Part shown: positions 1 through 5,033 of the stretch, in pieces
How the letters are laid out: each line of letters opens with the position of its first letter
Position numbering within the stretch: the stretch's first letter is position 1
Assembly (NCBI GenBank): GCA_937901915.1
Contig: CALGUD010000131.1
Location: 1 to 5,113 of the forward strand
Length of the DNA: 5,113 bases
Origin: an uncultured Flavobacteriaceae bacterium
GTDB lineage: Bacteria; Bacteroidota; Bacteroidia; Flavobacteriales; Flavobacteriaceae
Direction: 5' to 3'
Notes under the pieces: generated by a model
What the model was told of the DNA's origin: nothing
The model's input: the letters and a program-made list of their open reading frames with translations, nothing else
Databases searched by the model: none
Program-made: the position numbers and the translations under genes

Positions 1-33
1 TTTGCAGCATAGAAAAACTTTAAAATAAATTTG
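1..33 (+). promoter_or_regulatory. Weak plus-strand promoter candidate (TTTG-N21-TAAATTTG)
   Basis: TTTG at 1-4 and TAAATTTG at 26-33 fit the Bacteroidota -33/-7 pattern (TTTG, spacer of about 17-23, TAnnTTTG). There is no plus-strand gene downstream in the window, only the hairpin-rich 60-386 stretch and the antisense of the LOG gene. In AT-rich DNA this match could arise by chance. Confidence 0.2.
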
Positions 34-89
34 TTTTAACCATAGAATACGGGGGAAACCTAAGTTATAGTTCTCGACTGCGCTCGAAC

Positions 90-121
90 CTGCCCGAAAT
101 GAATTTCATTCAGGCGGGCAG
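90..121. repeat. Two-part inverted repeat (CTGCCCG...CGGGCAG)
   Basis: CTGCCCG (90-96) pairs with CGGGCAG (115-121). Inside it AATGAA (98-103) pairs with TTCATT (105-110) around a single T, so the element can fold as an interrupted stem. Just before it, 70-89 contains TTCTCGACTGCGCTCGAA, a partly palindromic string that, as I recall, resembles interspersed repeats in Bacteroidota genomes. Confidence 0.55.
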
Positions 122-152
122 ACAGTGTTAATACCTTTTTAGACAGCCTCAG

Positions 153-189
153 CCTGTTAATTTTCATTCTGCAAAGTCTAAATAACAGG
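153..189. repeat. Inverted repeat CCTGTTA/TAACAGG
   Basis: CCTGTTA (153-159) and TAACAGG (183-189) are reverse complements separated by 23 AT-rich bases. The stem is modest and could be chance, but it lies in a region dense with inverted repeats. Confidence 0.35.
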
Positions 190-190
190 T

Positions 191-219
191 ACTCCCCCTT
201 TGGGGAGAAAGAGGGGGAA
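191..219 (-). repeat. Inverted copy of the GC-rich hairpin block
   Basis: CTCCCC (192-197) and GGGGAG (202-207) can pair, and GAGGGGG follows at 211-217. Read on the minus strand, the order CCCCCTC then CTCCCC-GGGGGAG matches the blocks at 1299-1332, 1568-1601, 4705-4738 and 4907-4940, with several differences. It is the only copy in the opposite orientation and has no recognisable TCTTAAA lead-in. Confidence 0.5.
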
Positions 220-277
220 GATAAACACTACGGATAGTATTTTTTTAGCAAGTTTCATGTATTCTACCCTTTCCGTC

Positions 278-300
278 TTATCCTGCCACTGGCAGGATAA
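278..300. repeat. Perfect 10-bp inverted repeat with 3-base loop
   Basis: TTATCCTGCC (278-287) and GGCAGGATAA (291-300) are exact reverse complements with ACT between them. It is the outermost member of the three-hairpin cluster downstream of the LOG gene. No coding frame or T-run accompanies it. Confidence 0.75.
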
Positions 301-304
301 TCCA

Positions 305-323
305 TGCCGAAACGAGTTCGGCA
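305..323. repeat. Inverted repeat (7-bp stem, TGCCGAA/TTCGGCA)
   Basis: TGCCGAA (305-311) and TTCGGCA (317-323) are perfect reverse complements around a 5-base loop. It sits one base before the 325-370 stem-loop and five bases after the 278-300 palindrome, forming a three-hairpin series. Confidence 0.7.
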
Positions 324-324
324 C

Positions 325-370
325 AGGCTCTTTCCCTTTCCGATAGCCATCGGAACAGGGAAAGGAGCCT
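325..370 (-). terminator. Long stem-loop 16 bases after the LOG gene stop; possible transcript 3' end
   Basis: Positions 325-344 pair with 349-370 as a 20-bp stem with two single-base bulges (356 and 364) and an AGCC loop (345-348). It is the strongest hairpin in the window and lies directly downstream of the minus-strand LOG gene. There is no U-tract after the stem on the minus strand, so it is not a classical intrinsic terminator. A role in 3'-end protection, or membership of a palindromic repeat family, is equally possible. Confidence 0.45.
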
Positions 371-386
371 TTAATATCTCTTTGTA

Positions 387-1076
387 TTAAAAATTAGGAC
401 TCAAATCGTACTTCCTGTAGAAATTGTCCAGTGCTTCAACCACTTCATCTTCGGTATCTACAATCTGTACGAGGCCTATATCATCGGGGCTTATGTTCTC
501 AAACTTGGTAAGCAGGGTATCCTTTATCCAATCAAACAACCCGGACCAGAATCCGGAACCTACAAGAATAATGGGAAATTTTGCTATTTTATGGGTTTGT
601 ATGAGCGTAATGGCTTCAAAGAGTTCATCCAAAGTGCCAAAGCCTCCCGGCAGTACCACAAAGCCCTGGGAATACTTTACAAACATAACCTTGCGGACAA
701 AAAAGTAGTCAAAATTCAGGTTCTTGTCTTTGTTAATGTACGGGTTGTCGTGCTGCTCAAAGGGCAGGTCTATATTGAGTCCCACCGAAGTACCGCCACC
801 CAGGTGCGCTCCTTTATTGCCCGCTTCCATAATTCCGGGCCCACCACCGGTAATGACACCGTAACCGGCTTCAACGATGCGTTGTGCAATTCTTTCGGTC
901 AGTTTATAGTTTTCATGGTCCGGTTTGGTCCGTGCAGACCCGAATACAGACACACAGGGGCCTATCTGGCTCATTTTCTCAAATCCCATAACAAATTCCC
1001 CCATAATCTTAAAAATAGCCCAGGAATCGTTTGTTTTGATTTCATTCCATCCCTTGTGATGTTGTTCTTTTCTCAT
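387..1076 (-). CDS. LOG-family nucleotide 5'-monophosphate phosphoribohydrolase (TIGR00730-type Rossmann-fold protein)
   Basis: Complete 229-aa cytosolic protein with no signal peptide or membrane segment. The core has the two LOG signatures: GGGPGIMEAGNKGA at residues 77-90 (nucleotide/phosphate binding) and PGGFGTLDE at 143-151. R128-K129 in FFVRK and E151 match the Arg and Glu known in LOG enzymes to cleave the N-glycosidic bond of nucleoside 5'-monophosphates; plant LOGs release active cytokinin from its riboside monophosphate. The real bacterial substrate (AMP-like or modified nucleotides) cannot be read from the sequence. Older databases may call such proteins lysine decarboxylase, which is not supported. 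An N-terminal extension of about 37 residues precedes the first Rossmann strand (GPCVSVFGSART, 39-50), as in longer LOG forms. The ATG at 1076 is chosen because the conserved GWNEIKTNDSWAIF stretch follows at residues 9-22. The stop is TAA. It lies downstream of uvrA on the same strand after a 642-base repeat-filled spacer. Family call is firm; substrate is unknown. Confidence 0.93.
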   Translation of the reverse strand: MRKEQHHKGWNEIKTNDSWAIFKIMGEFVMGFEKMSQIGPCVSVFGSARTKPDHENYKLTERIAQRIVEAGYGVITGGGPGIMEAGNKGAHLGGGTSVGLNIDLPFEQHDNPYINKDKNLNFDYFFVRKVMFVKYSQGFVVLPGGFGTLDELFEAITLIQTHKIAKFPIILVGSGFWSGLFDWIKDTLLTKFENISPDDIGLVQIVDTEDEVVEALDNFYRKYDLSPNF

Positions 1077-1097
1077 GTGTTGAGTTATTATGTTATT

Positions 1098-1137
1098 GTT
1101 GAAACGTTTAATCGTGTAACCGCTGAATCGTTTAAAT
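1098..1137 (+). repeat. Octamer tandem array (five GTTTAATC-type units)
   Basis: Five 8-base units run head to tail: GTTGAAAC (1098), GTTTAATC (1106), GTGTAACC (1114), GCTGAATC (1122) and GTTTAAAT (1130). The array starts about 20 bases upstream of the LOG start codon and passes directly into GTTAAnn heptamers at 1138. The same octamers recur at 4624, 4759, 4853 and 5065. Confidence 0.8.
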
Positions 1138-1219
1138 GTTAATTGTTAACAGTTAATAGTTAATTGGATTAAAACGATCGGTATAGTAAAGTTATTAAGT
1201 TATTGAGTTAATTGTTAAC

Positions 1220-1302
1220 TTTTCTATTTTCTATTCTCTAATCCCTAATCACTATTTCTATCTCCAGTCTTGTGTCTTGCGTCTTGCATCTTCGGTCTTA
1301 AA
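1220..1302 (+). repeat. Heptamer array leading into the first GC-rich hairpin
   Basis: Eleven 7-base units and one 6-base unit run without a gap: TTTTCTA at 1220 and 1227, TTCTCTA (1234), ATCCCTA (1241), ATCACTA (1248), TTTCTA (1255), TCTCCAG (1261), TCTTGTG (1268), TCTTGCG (1275), TCTTGCA (1282), TCTTCGG (1289), TCTTAAA (1296). The hairpin's GCCCCCT continues in register at 1303. The unit sequence drifts while the period holds. Confidence 0.8.
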
Positions 1303-1332
1303 GCCCCCTCTAGCTCCCCCCAAGGGGGAGGA
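1299..1332 (+). repeat. GC-rich hairpin block, copy A
   Basis: TAAAGCCCCCTCTAG is followed by CTCCCCC (1314-1320), loop CAA, and GGGGGAG (1324-1330), a perfect 7-bp stem. It is identical to copy B at 1568-1601 and near-identical to the blocks at 4705 and 4907. No T-run follows on either strand, so it does not look like an intrinsic terminator. Confidence 0.85.
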
Positions 1333-1379
1333 AAATCTACCACCCAACATCCCGTCACCCGACATCAGACATCCAATAG

Positions 1380-1428
1380 TCTTGCGTCTTGTGTCTTGTA
1401 TCTTGATTCTTGCATCACCCGACACCCT
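1380..1428 (+). repeat. Heptamer array (TCTTGnn x5, then CACCC-type)
   Basis: Units in strict 7-base register: TCTTGCG (1380), TCTTGTG (1387), TCTTGTA (1394), TCTTGAT (1401), TCTTGCA (1408), TCACCCG (1415), ACACCCT (1422). The end of this array marks the junction with the second composite copy. Confidence 0.8.
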
Positions 1429-1543
1429 TCGGTTGTTAATGGTTAACAGTTAATTGTTAACTGGATTATAATGATCGGTATATTAAGTTATTAAATTATT
1501 AGTTTATTTTTTAATTTCATTATTCATTATTCACAGCCTTTTT

Positions 1544-1571
1544 TCTTTGTTCTTGTATCTTTCAACCTAAA
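1544..1571 (+). repeat. Heptamer array leading into hairpin copy B
   Basis: TCTTTGT (1544), TCTTGTA (1551), TCTTTCA (1558) and ACCTAAA (1565) run in register into GCCCCCT at 1572. It is a shorter, more degenerate counterpart of 1268-1302. Confidence 0.7.
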
Positions 1572-1601
1572 GCCCCCTCTAGCTCCCCCCAAGGGGGAGG
1601 A
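1568..1601 (+). repeat. GC-rich hairpin block, copy B
   Basis: CTCCCCC (1583-1589), loop CAA and GGGGGAG (1593-1599), preceded by TAAAGCCCCCTCTAG. It is identical to copy A, and the identity continues on the right through the following CCACCCAACATC. It lies about 120 bases downstream of the uvrA stop in the direction of uvrA transcription. Confidence 0.85.
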
Positions 1602-1652
1602 AAATCTACCACCCAACATCCGTCACCCGACATCGGACACCCAACCGATTAG

Positions 1653-1722
1653 TCTTCCGTCTTGTATCTTGATTCTTGCATCACCCAACATCCGTCACCC
1701 GACATCGGTCATCCGACATCAA
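1653..1722 (+). repeat. Ten-unit heptamer array containing the uvrA stop codon
   Basis: Ten units in exact 7-base steps: TCTTCCG (1653), TCTTGTA (1660), TCTTGAT (1667), TCTTGCA (1674), TCACCCA (1681), ACATCCG (1688), TCACCCG (1695), ACATCGG (1702), TCATCCG (1709), ACATCAA (1716). The uvrA TGA (plus-strand TCA, 1719-1721) lies inside the last unit. Confidence 0.8.
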
Positions 1723-4553
1723 CCAACCATCTCTTTCTTCAAATACTGAGCGGTATAACTCTTTTCATTTTTTATAATTTCTTCGGGAGCGCCGGTTGCG
1801 ACTACTTCGCCACCGCCTTTACCGCCTTCGTAACCAATGTCAATAATATAATCTACCATCTTGATCACATCGAGGTTATGTTCTATGATCACGACCGTAT
1901 TTCCTTTATCGGTTAACTCATTAAGCACGTTCATCAATACCCGGATATCTTCAAAATGAAGCCCGGTTGTTGGTTCATCTAAGATATAAAAAGTATTCCC
2001 GGTATCCTTTTTAGACAATTCCGTTGCCAGTTTTATCCGTTGGGCTTCACCACCGGAAAGGGTAGTGGACTGCTGACCCAGGGAGATATATCCCAAGCCA
2101 ACATCCTGGATAGTCTTTAGTTTTCTGTGTATTTTAGGGATATTTTCAAAAAATTGTACAGCCTCATTCATGGTCATGCCCAATACATCGGCAATGGATT
2201 TTCCTTTAAAACGGATCTCCAGGGTTTCCCGGTTAAAGCGTTTTCCATGACAGGTTTCACAATCTACATATACATCCGGTAAAAAGTTCATTTCTATAAC
2301 CCGTAAACCGGCTCCTTCACAGGTTTCACAACGTCCGCCTTTTACATTAAAACTAAAGCGCCCGGGTTTATAACCGCGTATCATGGCTTCCGGTGTTTGG
2401 GTAAAGAGACTTCGTATTTCACTAAACACCCCGGTATAGGTGGCAGGGTTAGACCTTGGGGTCCTTCCTATAGGCGATTGGTTAATTTCAATAACCTTGT
2501 CAATATGTTCCAGGCCTTTAATGCTTTTATAAGGCATCGGTATTTTTACGGCATTAAAAAAATGGGCGTTTAAAATAGGGTAGAGGGTCTCATTGATTAA
2601 AGTGGACTTACCACTGCCTGATACGCCGGTAACGCCGATCATTTTCCCCAAAGGGAATTTTACATCCACATTCTTTAAATTGTTTCCCGTGCACCCTTTT
2701 AGTTCTATGAATTTTCCGTTTCCTTCCCGACGTTTTTCCGGAATCTCAATTTTTTTGGTTCCGTTTAAGTAGTCCGCCGTAAGGGTATGATGTTTAAATA
2801 TTTCTTCCGGAGTGCCTTCTGAGATGATTTCACCACCATATTTTCCTGCCCTGGGGCCGATATCGATTACATGGTCTGCATGTTCAATCATATCCCGGTC
2901 GTGCTCAACAACGATCACTGAATTTCCGAGGTCCCGGAGGGCTACCAGCGATTTTATTAAGCGAAAATTATCCCGTTGGTGTAGACCGATACTGGGTTCA
3001 TCCAGGATATAAAGTACGCCCACCAGTTGTGAGCCTATTTGGGTGGCTAACCGTATGCGCTGTGCTTCACCACCTGACAAAGATTTGGAACTTCTTCCCA
3101 GTGAAAGGTAATTGAGCCCTACATCCAATAAAAACTGGATCCTGGCATTGATTTCTTTAAGGACCTCCTCAGCGATTTTAAACTGCTTTTCTGATAATTG
3201 CTTGGGTAAATTTTTAAAGAATTTTGCCAGGTCCACAATATCAAGATCAGACAATTCTGCAATATTCTTTTTATTGAGTTTAAAATAAAGGGATTCTTTT
3301 TTTAACCTGGTACCGTTGCACTCGGGACATTTTATCCGGTCCATGTATTCTTTTGCCCAACGTGTAATAGAGGTTGTATTGCTTTCTTCGAACTGGGTTT
3401 TTATAAAGCTGATAATCCCTTCAAAATCTATTTTGTAATCGCGGGTAATGCCTAAAACTTTAGACTCTACCGAAAATTTTTCATGTCCACCGTACAGGAT
3501 TACATTGAGTGCTTCTTCGGGTATATCTTTTATCGGGTCTGTAATTTTAAAATTATACCGCTCTGCAATGATTTCCAACTGTTTGAATATCCAGGAGCTT
3601 TTATATTCACCCAATGGGGCGATACCACCACCTTTAATGGTAATATTCCTGTTGGGAATGATCTTATTGATATTTACCTCATACACTCTTCCTAATCCGC
3701 TGCAATGCGGACACATCCCTTTTGGGGAATTGAAGGAAAATGTATTCGGCTCCGGGTTCGGATAGGAAATACCACTCGAGGGACACATTAAACTACGGCT
3801 GAAATAGCGTGCTTTTTCCGTTTCGTGCTCCAAAACCATAAGCACATCATCTCCGTGATACATGGCTGTATTGATGGTTTCCATGAGGCGTTTTTGCGTA
3901 TCGGGGCTTTCATCAATTTTGAGGCGGTCTATGACAATTTCAATATCGTGTATTTTATAACGGTCTACTTTCATGCCCCGTTCGATATCCACTATTTCAC
4001 CATCTACCCGTACTTTTACAAACCCCTGTTTGGCTATTTGTTCAAAAAGTTCCCTGTAATGCCCTTTTCTGCTCCTGATAATGGGCGACAGGATAAGAAT
4101 GCGTTTCTCCTTAAAATCTTCAATAATGAGGTCTTTGATCTGCTCATCACTATAACTTACCATTTTCTCCCCGGTGTTATAGCTGTATGAATCTGCTGCG
4201 CGGGCATAAAGCAACCGTAAAAAATCGTATATCTCAGTTATGGTACCTACGGTAGAACGGGGTGATTTTGAAGTAGTTTTTTGTTCAATGGCAATAACAG
4301 GGGAGAGTCCGTCTATTTTATCTACATCCGGACGCTCCAATCCGCCTAAAAACTGGCGTGCATAGGCAGAGAATGTCTCAATATAACGCCGTTGCCCTTC
4401 AGCATAGATCGTATCAAAGGCTAATGAGGATTTCCCACTGCCGGAAAGTCCGGTAATGACTACTAGTTTTTCCCTGGGAATGGTAACATCTATATTTTTA
4501 AGATTATGGACCCGGGCGCCCCTAACCTCTATATTTTCTTCAAAATTTGACAT
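1719..4553 (-). CDS. uvrA: Excinuclease ABC subunit A (UvrA), damage-sensing ABC ATPase
   Basis: Complete 944-aa cytosolic UvrA of usual length. The dimer scans DNA for bulky lesions, loads UvrB and leaves before UvrC incision (family knowledge). Two ABC modules are intact: Walker A GLSGSGKS (35-42) and GVSGSGKS (643-650), signatures LSGGEAQR (492-499 and 832-839), Walker B YILDEP (515-520 and 856-861), with His switches in EHD (550-552) and EHN (891-893). The UvrB-binding domain should lie about 120-250 and the insertion domain about 290-400. The CxxC pairs C742/C745 and C765/C768 form the DNA-contacting zinc module; the equivalent first-half pairs are C281/C284 and C409/C412. The extra CPxC site has C257 but Ser260. 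The ATG at 4553 puts IEVRGARVHNLKN near the N-terminus as expected, and no longer in-frame start is evident. There is no Shine-Dalgarno; a TAACTTTG box lies 16 bases upstream. The TGA stop lies inside a heptamer repeat array. No SOS-type operator was recognised. Confidence 0.98.
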   Translation of the reverse strand: MSNFEENIEVRGARVHNLKNIDVTIPREKLVVITGLSGSGKSSLAFDTIYAEGQRRYIETFSAYARQFLGGLERPDVDKIDGLSPVIAIEQKTTSKSPRSTVGTITEIYDFLRLLYARAADSYSYNTGEKMVSYSDEQIKDLIIEDFKEKRILILSPIIRSRKGHYRELFEQIAKQGFVKVRVDGEIVDIERGMKVDRYKIHDIEIVIDRLKIDESPDTQKRLMETINTAMYHGDDVLMVLEHETEKARYFSRSLMCPSSGISYPNPEPNTFSFNSPKGMCPHCSGLGRVYEVNINKIIPNRNITIKGGGIAPLGEYKSSWIFKQLEIIAERYNFKITDPIKDIPEEALNVILYGGHEKFSVESKVLGITRDYKIDFEGIISFIKTQFEESNTTSITRWAKEYMDRIKCPECNGTRLKKESLYFKLNKKNIAELSDLDIVDLAKFFKNLPKQLSEKQFKIAEEVLKEINARIQFLLDVGLNYLSLGRSSKSLSGGEAQRIRLATQIGSQLVGVLYILDEPSIGLHQRDNFRLIKSLVALRDLGNSVIVVEHDRDMIEHADHVIDIGPRAGKYGGEIISEGTPEEIFKHHTLTADYLNGTKKIEIPEKRREGNGKFIELKGCTGNNLKNVDVKFPLGKMIGVTGVSGSGKSTLINETLYPILNAHFFNAVKIPMPYKSIKGLEHIDKVIEINQSPIGRTPRSNPATYTGVFSEIRSLFTQTPEAMIRGYKPGRFSFNVKGGRCETCEGAGLRVIEMNFLPDVYVDCETCHGKRFNRETLEIRFKGKSIADVLGMTMNEAVQFFENIPKIHRKLKTIQDVGLGYISLGQQSTTLSGGEAQRIKLATELSKKDTGNTFYILDEPTTGLHFEDIRVLMNVLNELTDKGNTVVIIEHNLDVIKMVDYIIDIGYEGGKGGGEVVATGAPEEIIKNEKSYTAQYLKKEMVG

Positions 4554-4569
4554 AAAATTAGCAAAGTTG

Positions 4570-4577
4570 CAAAGTTA
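4570..4577 (-). promoter_or_regulatory. Probable uvrA -7 promoter element
   Basis: Read on the minus strand this is TAACTTTG, an exact match to the Bacteroidota -7 consensus TAnnTTTG. It ends 16 bases before the uvrA ATG, so transcription would start about 10 bases before the codon, giving a very short leader. No good TTTG -33 box is present at the expected distance (about 4595-4604 reads as A/G-rich), so only half of the promoter is supported. A second partial copy (AACTTTG) lies just downstream. Confidence 0.5.
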
Positions 4578-4623
4578 CGACTTTCACATTTAAAAATGAA
4601 GGGGGATAGATGGATAATTCCAT

Positions 4624-4655
4624 GTTTAATCGTTTAACCGGGGAATCGTTTAATC
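4624..4655 (+). repeat. Octamer tandem array (four units)
   Basis: GTTTAATC (4624), GTTTAACC (4632), GGGGAATC (4640) and GTTTAATC (4648) run head to tail, followed by GTGTTTGT and a run of ten T at 4663-4672. The array starts about 70 bases upstream of the uvrA start codon, behind the probable promoter. Confidence 0.8.
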
Positions 4656-4673
4656 GTGTTTGTTTTTTTTTTG

Positions 4674-4708
4674 TCTTTTGTCTTACCTCTTGCCTCTTTG
4701 GTCTTAAA
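4674..4708 (+). repeat. Heptamer array leading into hairpin copy C
   Basis: TCTTTTG (4674), TCTTACC (4681), TCTTGCC (4688), TCTTTGG (4695) and TCTTAAA (4702) run in exact register into GCCCCCT at 4709. Confidence 0.8.
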
Positions 4709-4738
4709 GCCCCCTCTAGCTCCCCCTAAGGGGGAGGA
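4705..4738 (+). repeat. GC-rich hairpin block, copy C
   Basis: CTCCCCC (4720-4726), loop TAA and GGGGGAG (4730-4736). It differs from copies A and B only at the first loop base, so the stem is conserved. It is not followed by the ACATC heptamers seen after A and B. Confidence 0.85.
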
Positions 4739-4758
4739 TTGGTTATTTGTTATATTAT

Positions 4759-4805
4759 GTTTAATCGTGTAATCGTATTGTTACTTGTTAAATGTTTAGT
4801 TAATT
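4759..4805 (+). repeat. Octamers followed by GTTAnnn heptamers
   Basis: GTTTAATC (4759) and GTGTAATC (4767) are followed by GTATT, GTTACTT (4780), GTTAAAT (4787), GTTTA and GTTAATT (4799), then GGATT. This parallels the octamer-to-heptamer change at 1098-1170; AGTTAATTGGATT is identical at both sites. Confidence 0.7.
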
Positions 4806-4826
4806 GGATTTTAGTATTAGTATTAG

Positions 4827-4868
4827 GATTTGGGGTTTGGAGTTTGGGTTCTGTTTAATCGTTTGTTT
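4827..4868 (+). repeat. G-rich heptamers then octamers
   Basis: GATTTGG (4827), GGTTTGG (4834) and AGTTTGG (4841) are 7-base units. They are followed by GTTCT, GTTTAATC (4853) and GTTTGTTT (4861). The G runs separated by TTT resemble the array at 5034. Confidence 0.65.
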
Positions 4869-4875
4869 TCTATAT

Positions 4876-4910
4876 TCTTTTGTCTTTTGTCTTGCATCTT
4901 TGGTCTTAAA
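4876..4910 (+). repeat. Heptamer array leading into hairpin copy D
   Basis: TCTTTTG (4876 and 4883), TCTTGCA (4890), TCTTTGG (4897) and TCTTAAA (4904) run in register into GCCCCCT at 4911. Confidence 0.8.
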
Positions 4911-4940
4911 GCCCCCTCTGTCTCCCCCAAAGGGGGAGGA
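4907..4940 (+). repeat. GC-rich hairpin block, copy D
   Basis: CTCCCCC (4922-4928), loop AAA and GGGGGAG (4932-4938). The lead reads GCCCCCTCTGT instead of GCCCCCTCTAG. Both stem arms are unchanged relative to copies A-C. Confidence 0.85.
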
Positions 4941-4993
4941 ATCCGTTATACTCATATCTTAGGAATTCAGTTTTGATCTTCAATACTTAATCT

Positions 4994-5021
4994 TCTTCCG
5001 ACATCGGTCACCGGTCATCCG
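4994..5021 (+). repeat. Heptamer array (ACATCGG/TCACCGG type)
   Basis: TCTTCCG (4994), ACATCGG (5001), TCACCGG (5008) and TCATCCG (5015) are in exact 7-base steps. They match units used at 1653-1715, over 3 kb away on the far side of uvrA. Confidence 0.75.
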
Positions 5022-5033
5022 GGTACATTAAAA

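Larger units (their letters stand above)
1..386. other. Gene-free region downstream of the LOG gene, rich in inverted repeats
   Basis: I see no coding frame or known RNA here. It holds at least five inverted repeats (90-121, 153-189, 278-300, 305-323, 325-370), one reversed GC-rich hairpin block (191-219) and a weak plus-strand promoter candidate. The 7- and 8-base tandem repeats typical of the other two spacers are absent. Confidence 0.7.
1138..1434 (+). repeat. Composite short-repeat unit, first copy of a ~290-base tandem duplication
   Basis: Modules in order: four GTTAAnn heptamers (1138-1165); a GGATT...GATCGGTATA block (1166-1189); an AT-rich stretch; heptamers from 1220; the GC-rich hairpin block (1299-1332); ACATC/TCACC heptamers (1339-1373); five TCTTGnn heptamers (1380-1414); and TCACCCG. 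The same order recurs at 1435-1722, with about 28 bases of length difference before the hairpin block. No coding potential is seen. Confidence 0.8.
1435..1722 (+). repeat. Composite short-repeat unit, second copy of the tandem duplication
   Basis: It repeats the modules of 1138-1434: GTTAAnn heptamers (1435-1462), GATCGGTATA block (1463-1486), AT-rich stretch, TCTT heptamers (1544-1564), hairpin block (1568-1601), ACATC/CACCC heptamers, TCTTGnn heptamers (1653-1680). It then ends in extra ACATCCG/TCACCCG units that run through the uvrA stop codon. A 28-base string is identical between 1393-1420 and 1659-1686, and a stretch of about 50 bases around the hairpin is identical between copies. Confidence 0.8.

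Noticed and set aside
387..1076. Annotation as lysine decarboxylase
   Set aside because: The PGGxGTxxE and GGGPGxME motifs define the LOG phosphoribohydrolase family; no pyridoxal-phosphate decarboxylase fold is present.
591..1142. Plus-strand open frame of 183 codons
   Set aside because: It lies almost wholly antisense to the LOG gene, has no recognisable domain, and its composition is that of a reverse-strand shadow. The same applies to 424-708.
1184..1192. TAACTTTA on the minus strand as a LOG promoter -7 box
   Set aside because: It misses the final G, has no TTTG partner at proper spacing, lies over 100 bases upstream of the start, and sits in repetitive AT-rich DNA.
1579..1600. GC-rich hairpin B as the uvrA intrinsic terminator
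   Set aside because: No T-run follows the stem in the direction of uvrA transcription, and identical blocks sit upstream of uvrA where a terminator would make no sense for this gene.
1098..1722. CRISPR-like array
   Set aside because: The units are 7-8 bases with no unique spacers of constant length, and no cas gene is present.
1662..1916. Plus-strand open frame of 84 codons crossing the uvrA 3' end
   Set aside because: Its first part translates the ACATC/TCACC heptamers and the rest is antisense to the well-conserved uvrA C-terminus; no protein features.
2812..4190. Several plus-strand open frames (2812-3012, 3448-3765, 3483-3695, 3825-4190)
   Set aside because: All lie inside uvrA, whose reading is intact and motif-complete; none resembles a known protein.
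4610..4623. ATGGA-TAAT-TCCAT inverted repeat as an SOS or other operator for uvrA
   Set aside because: A 5-bp stem is expected by chance in AT-rich DNA, it lies upstream of the predicted promoter, and it matches no LexA-type site I know.
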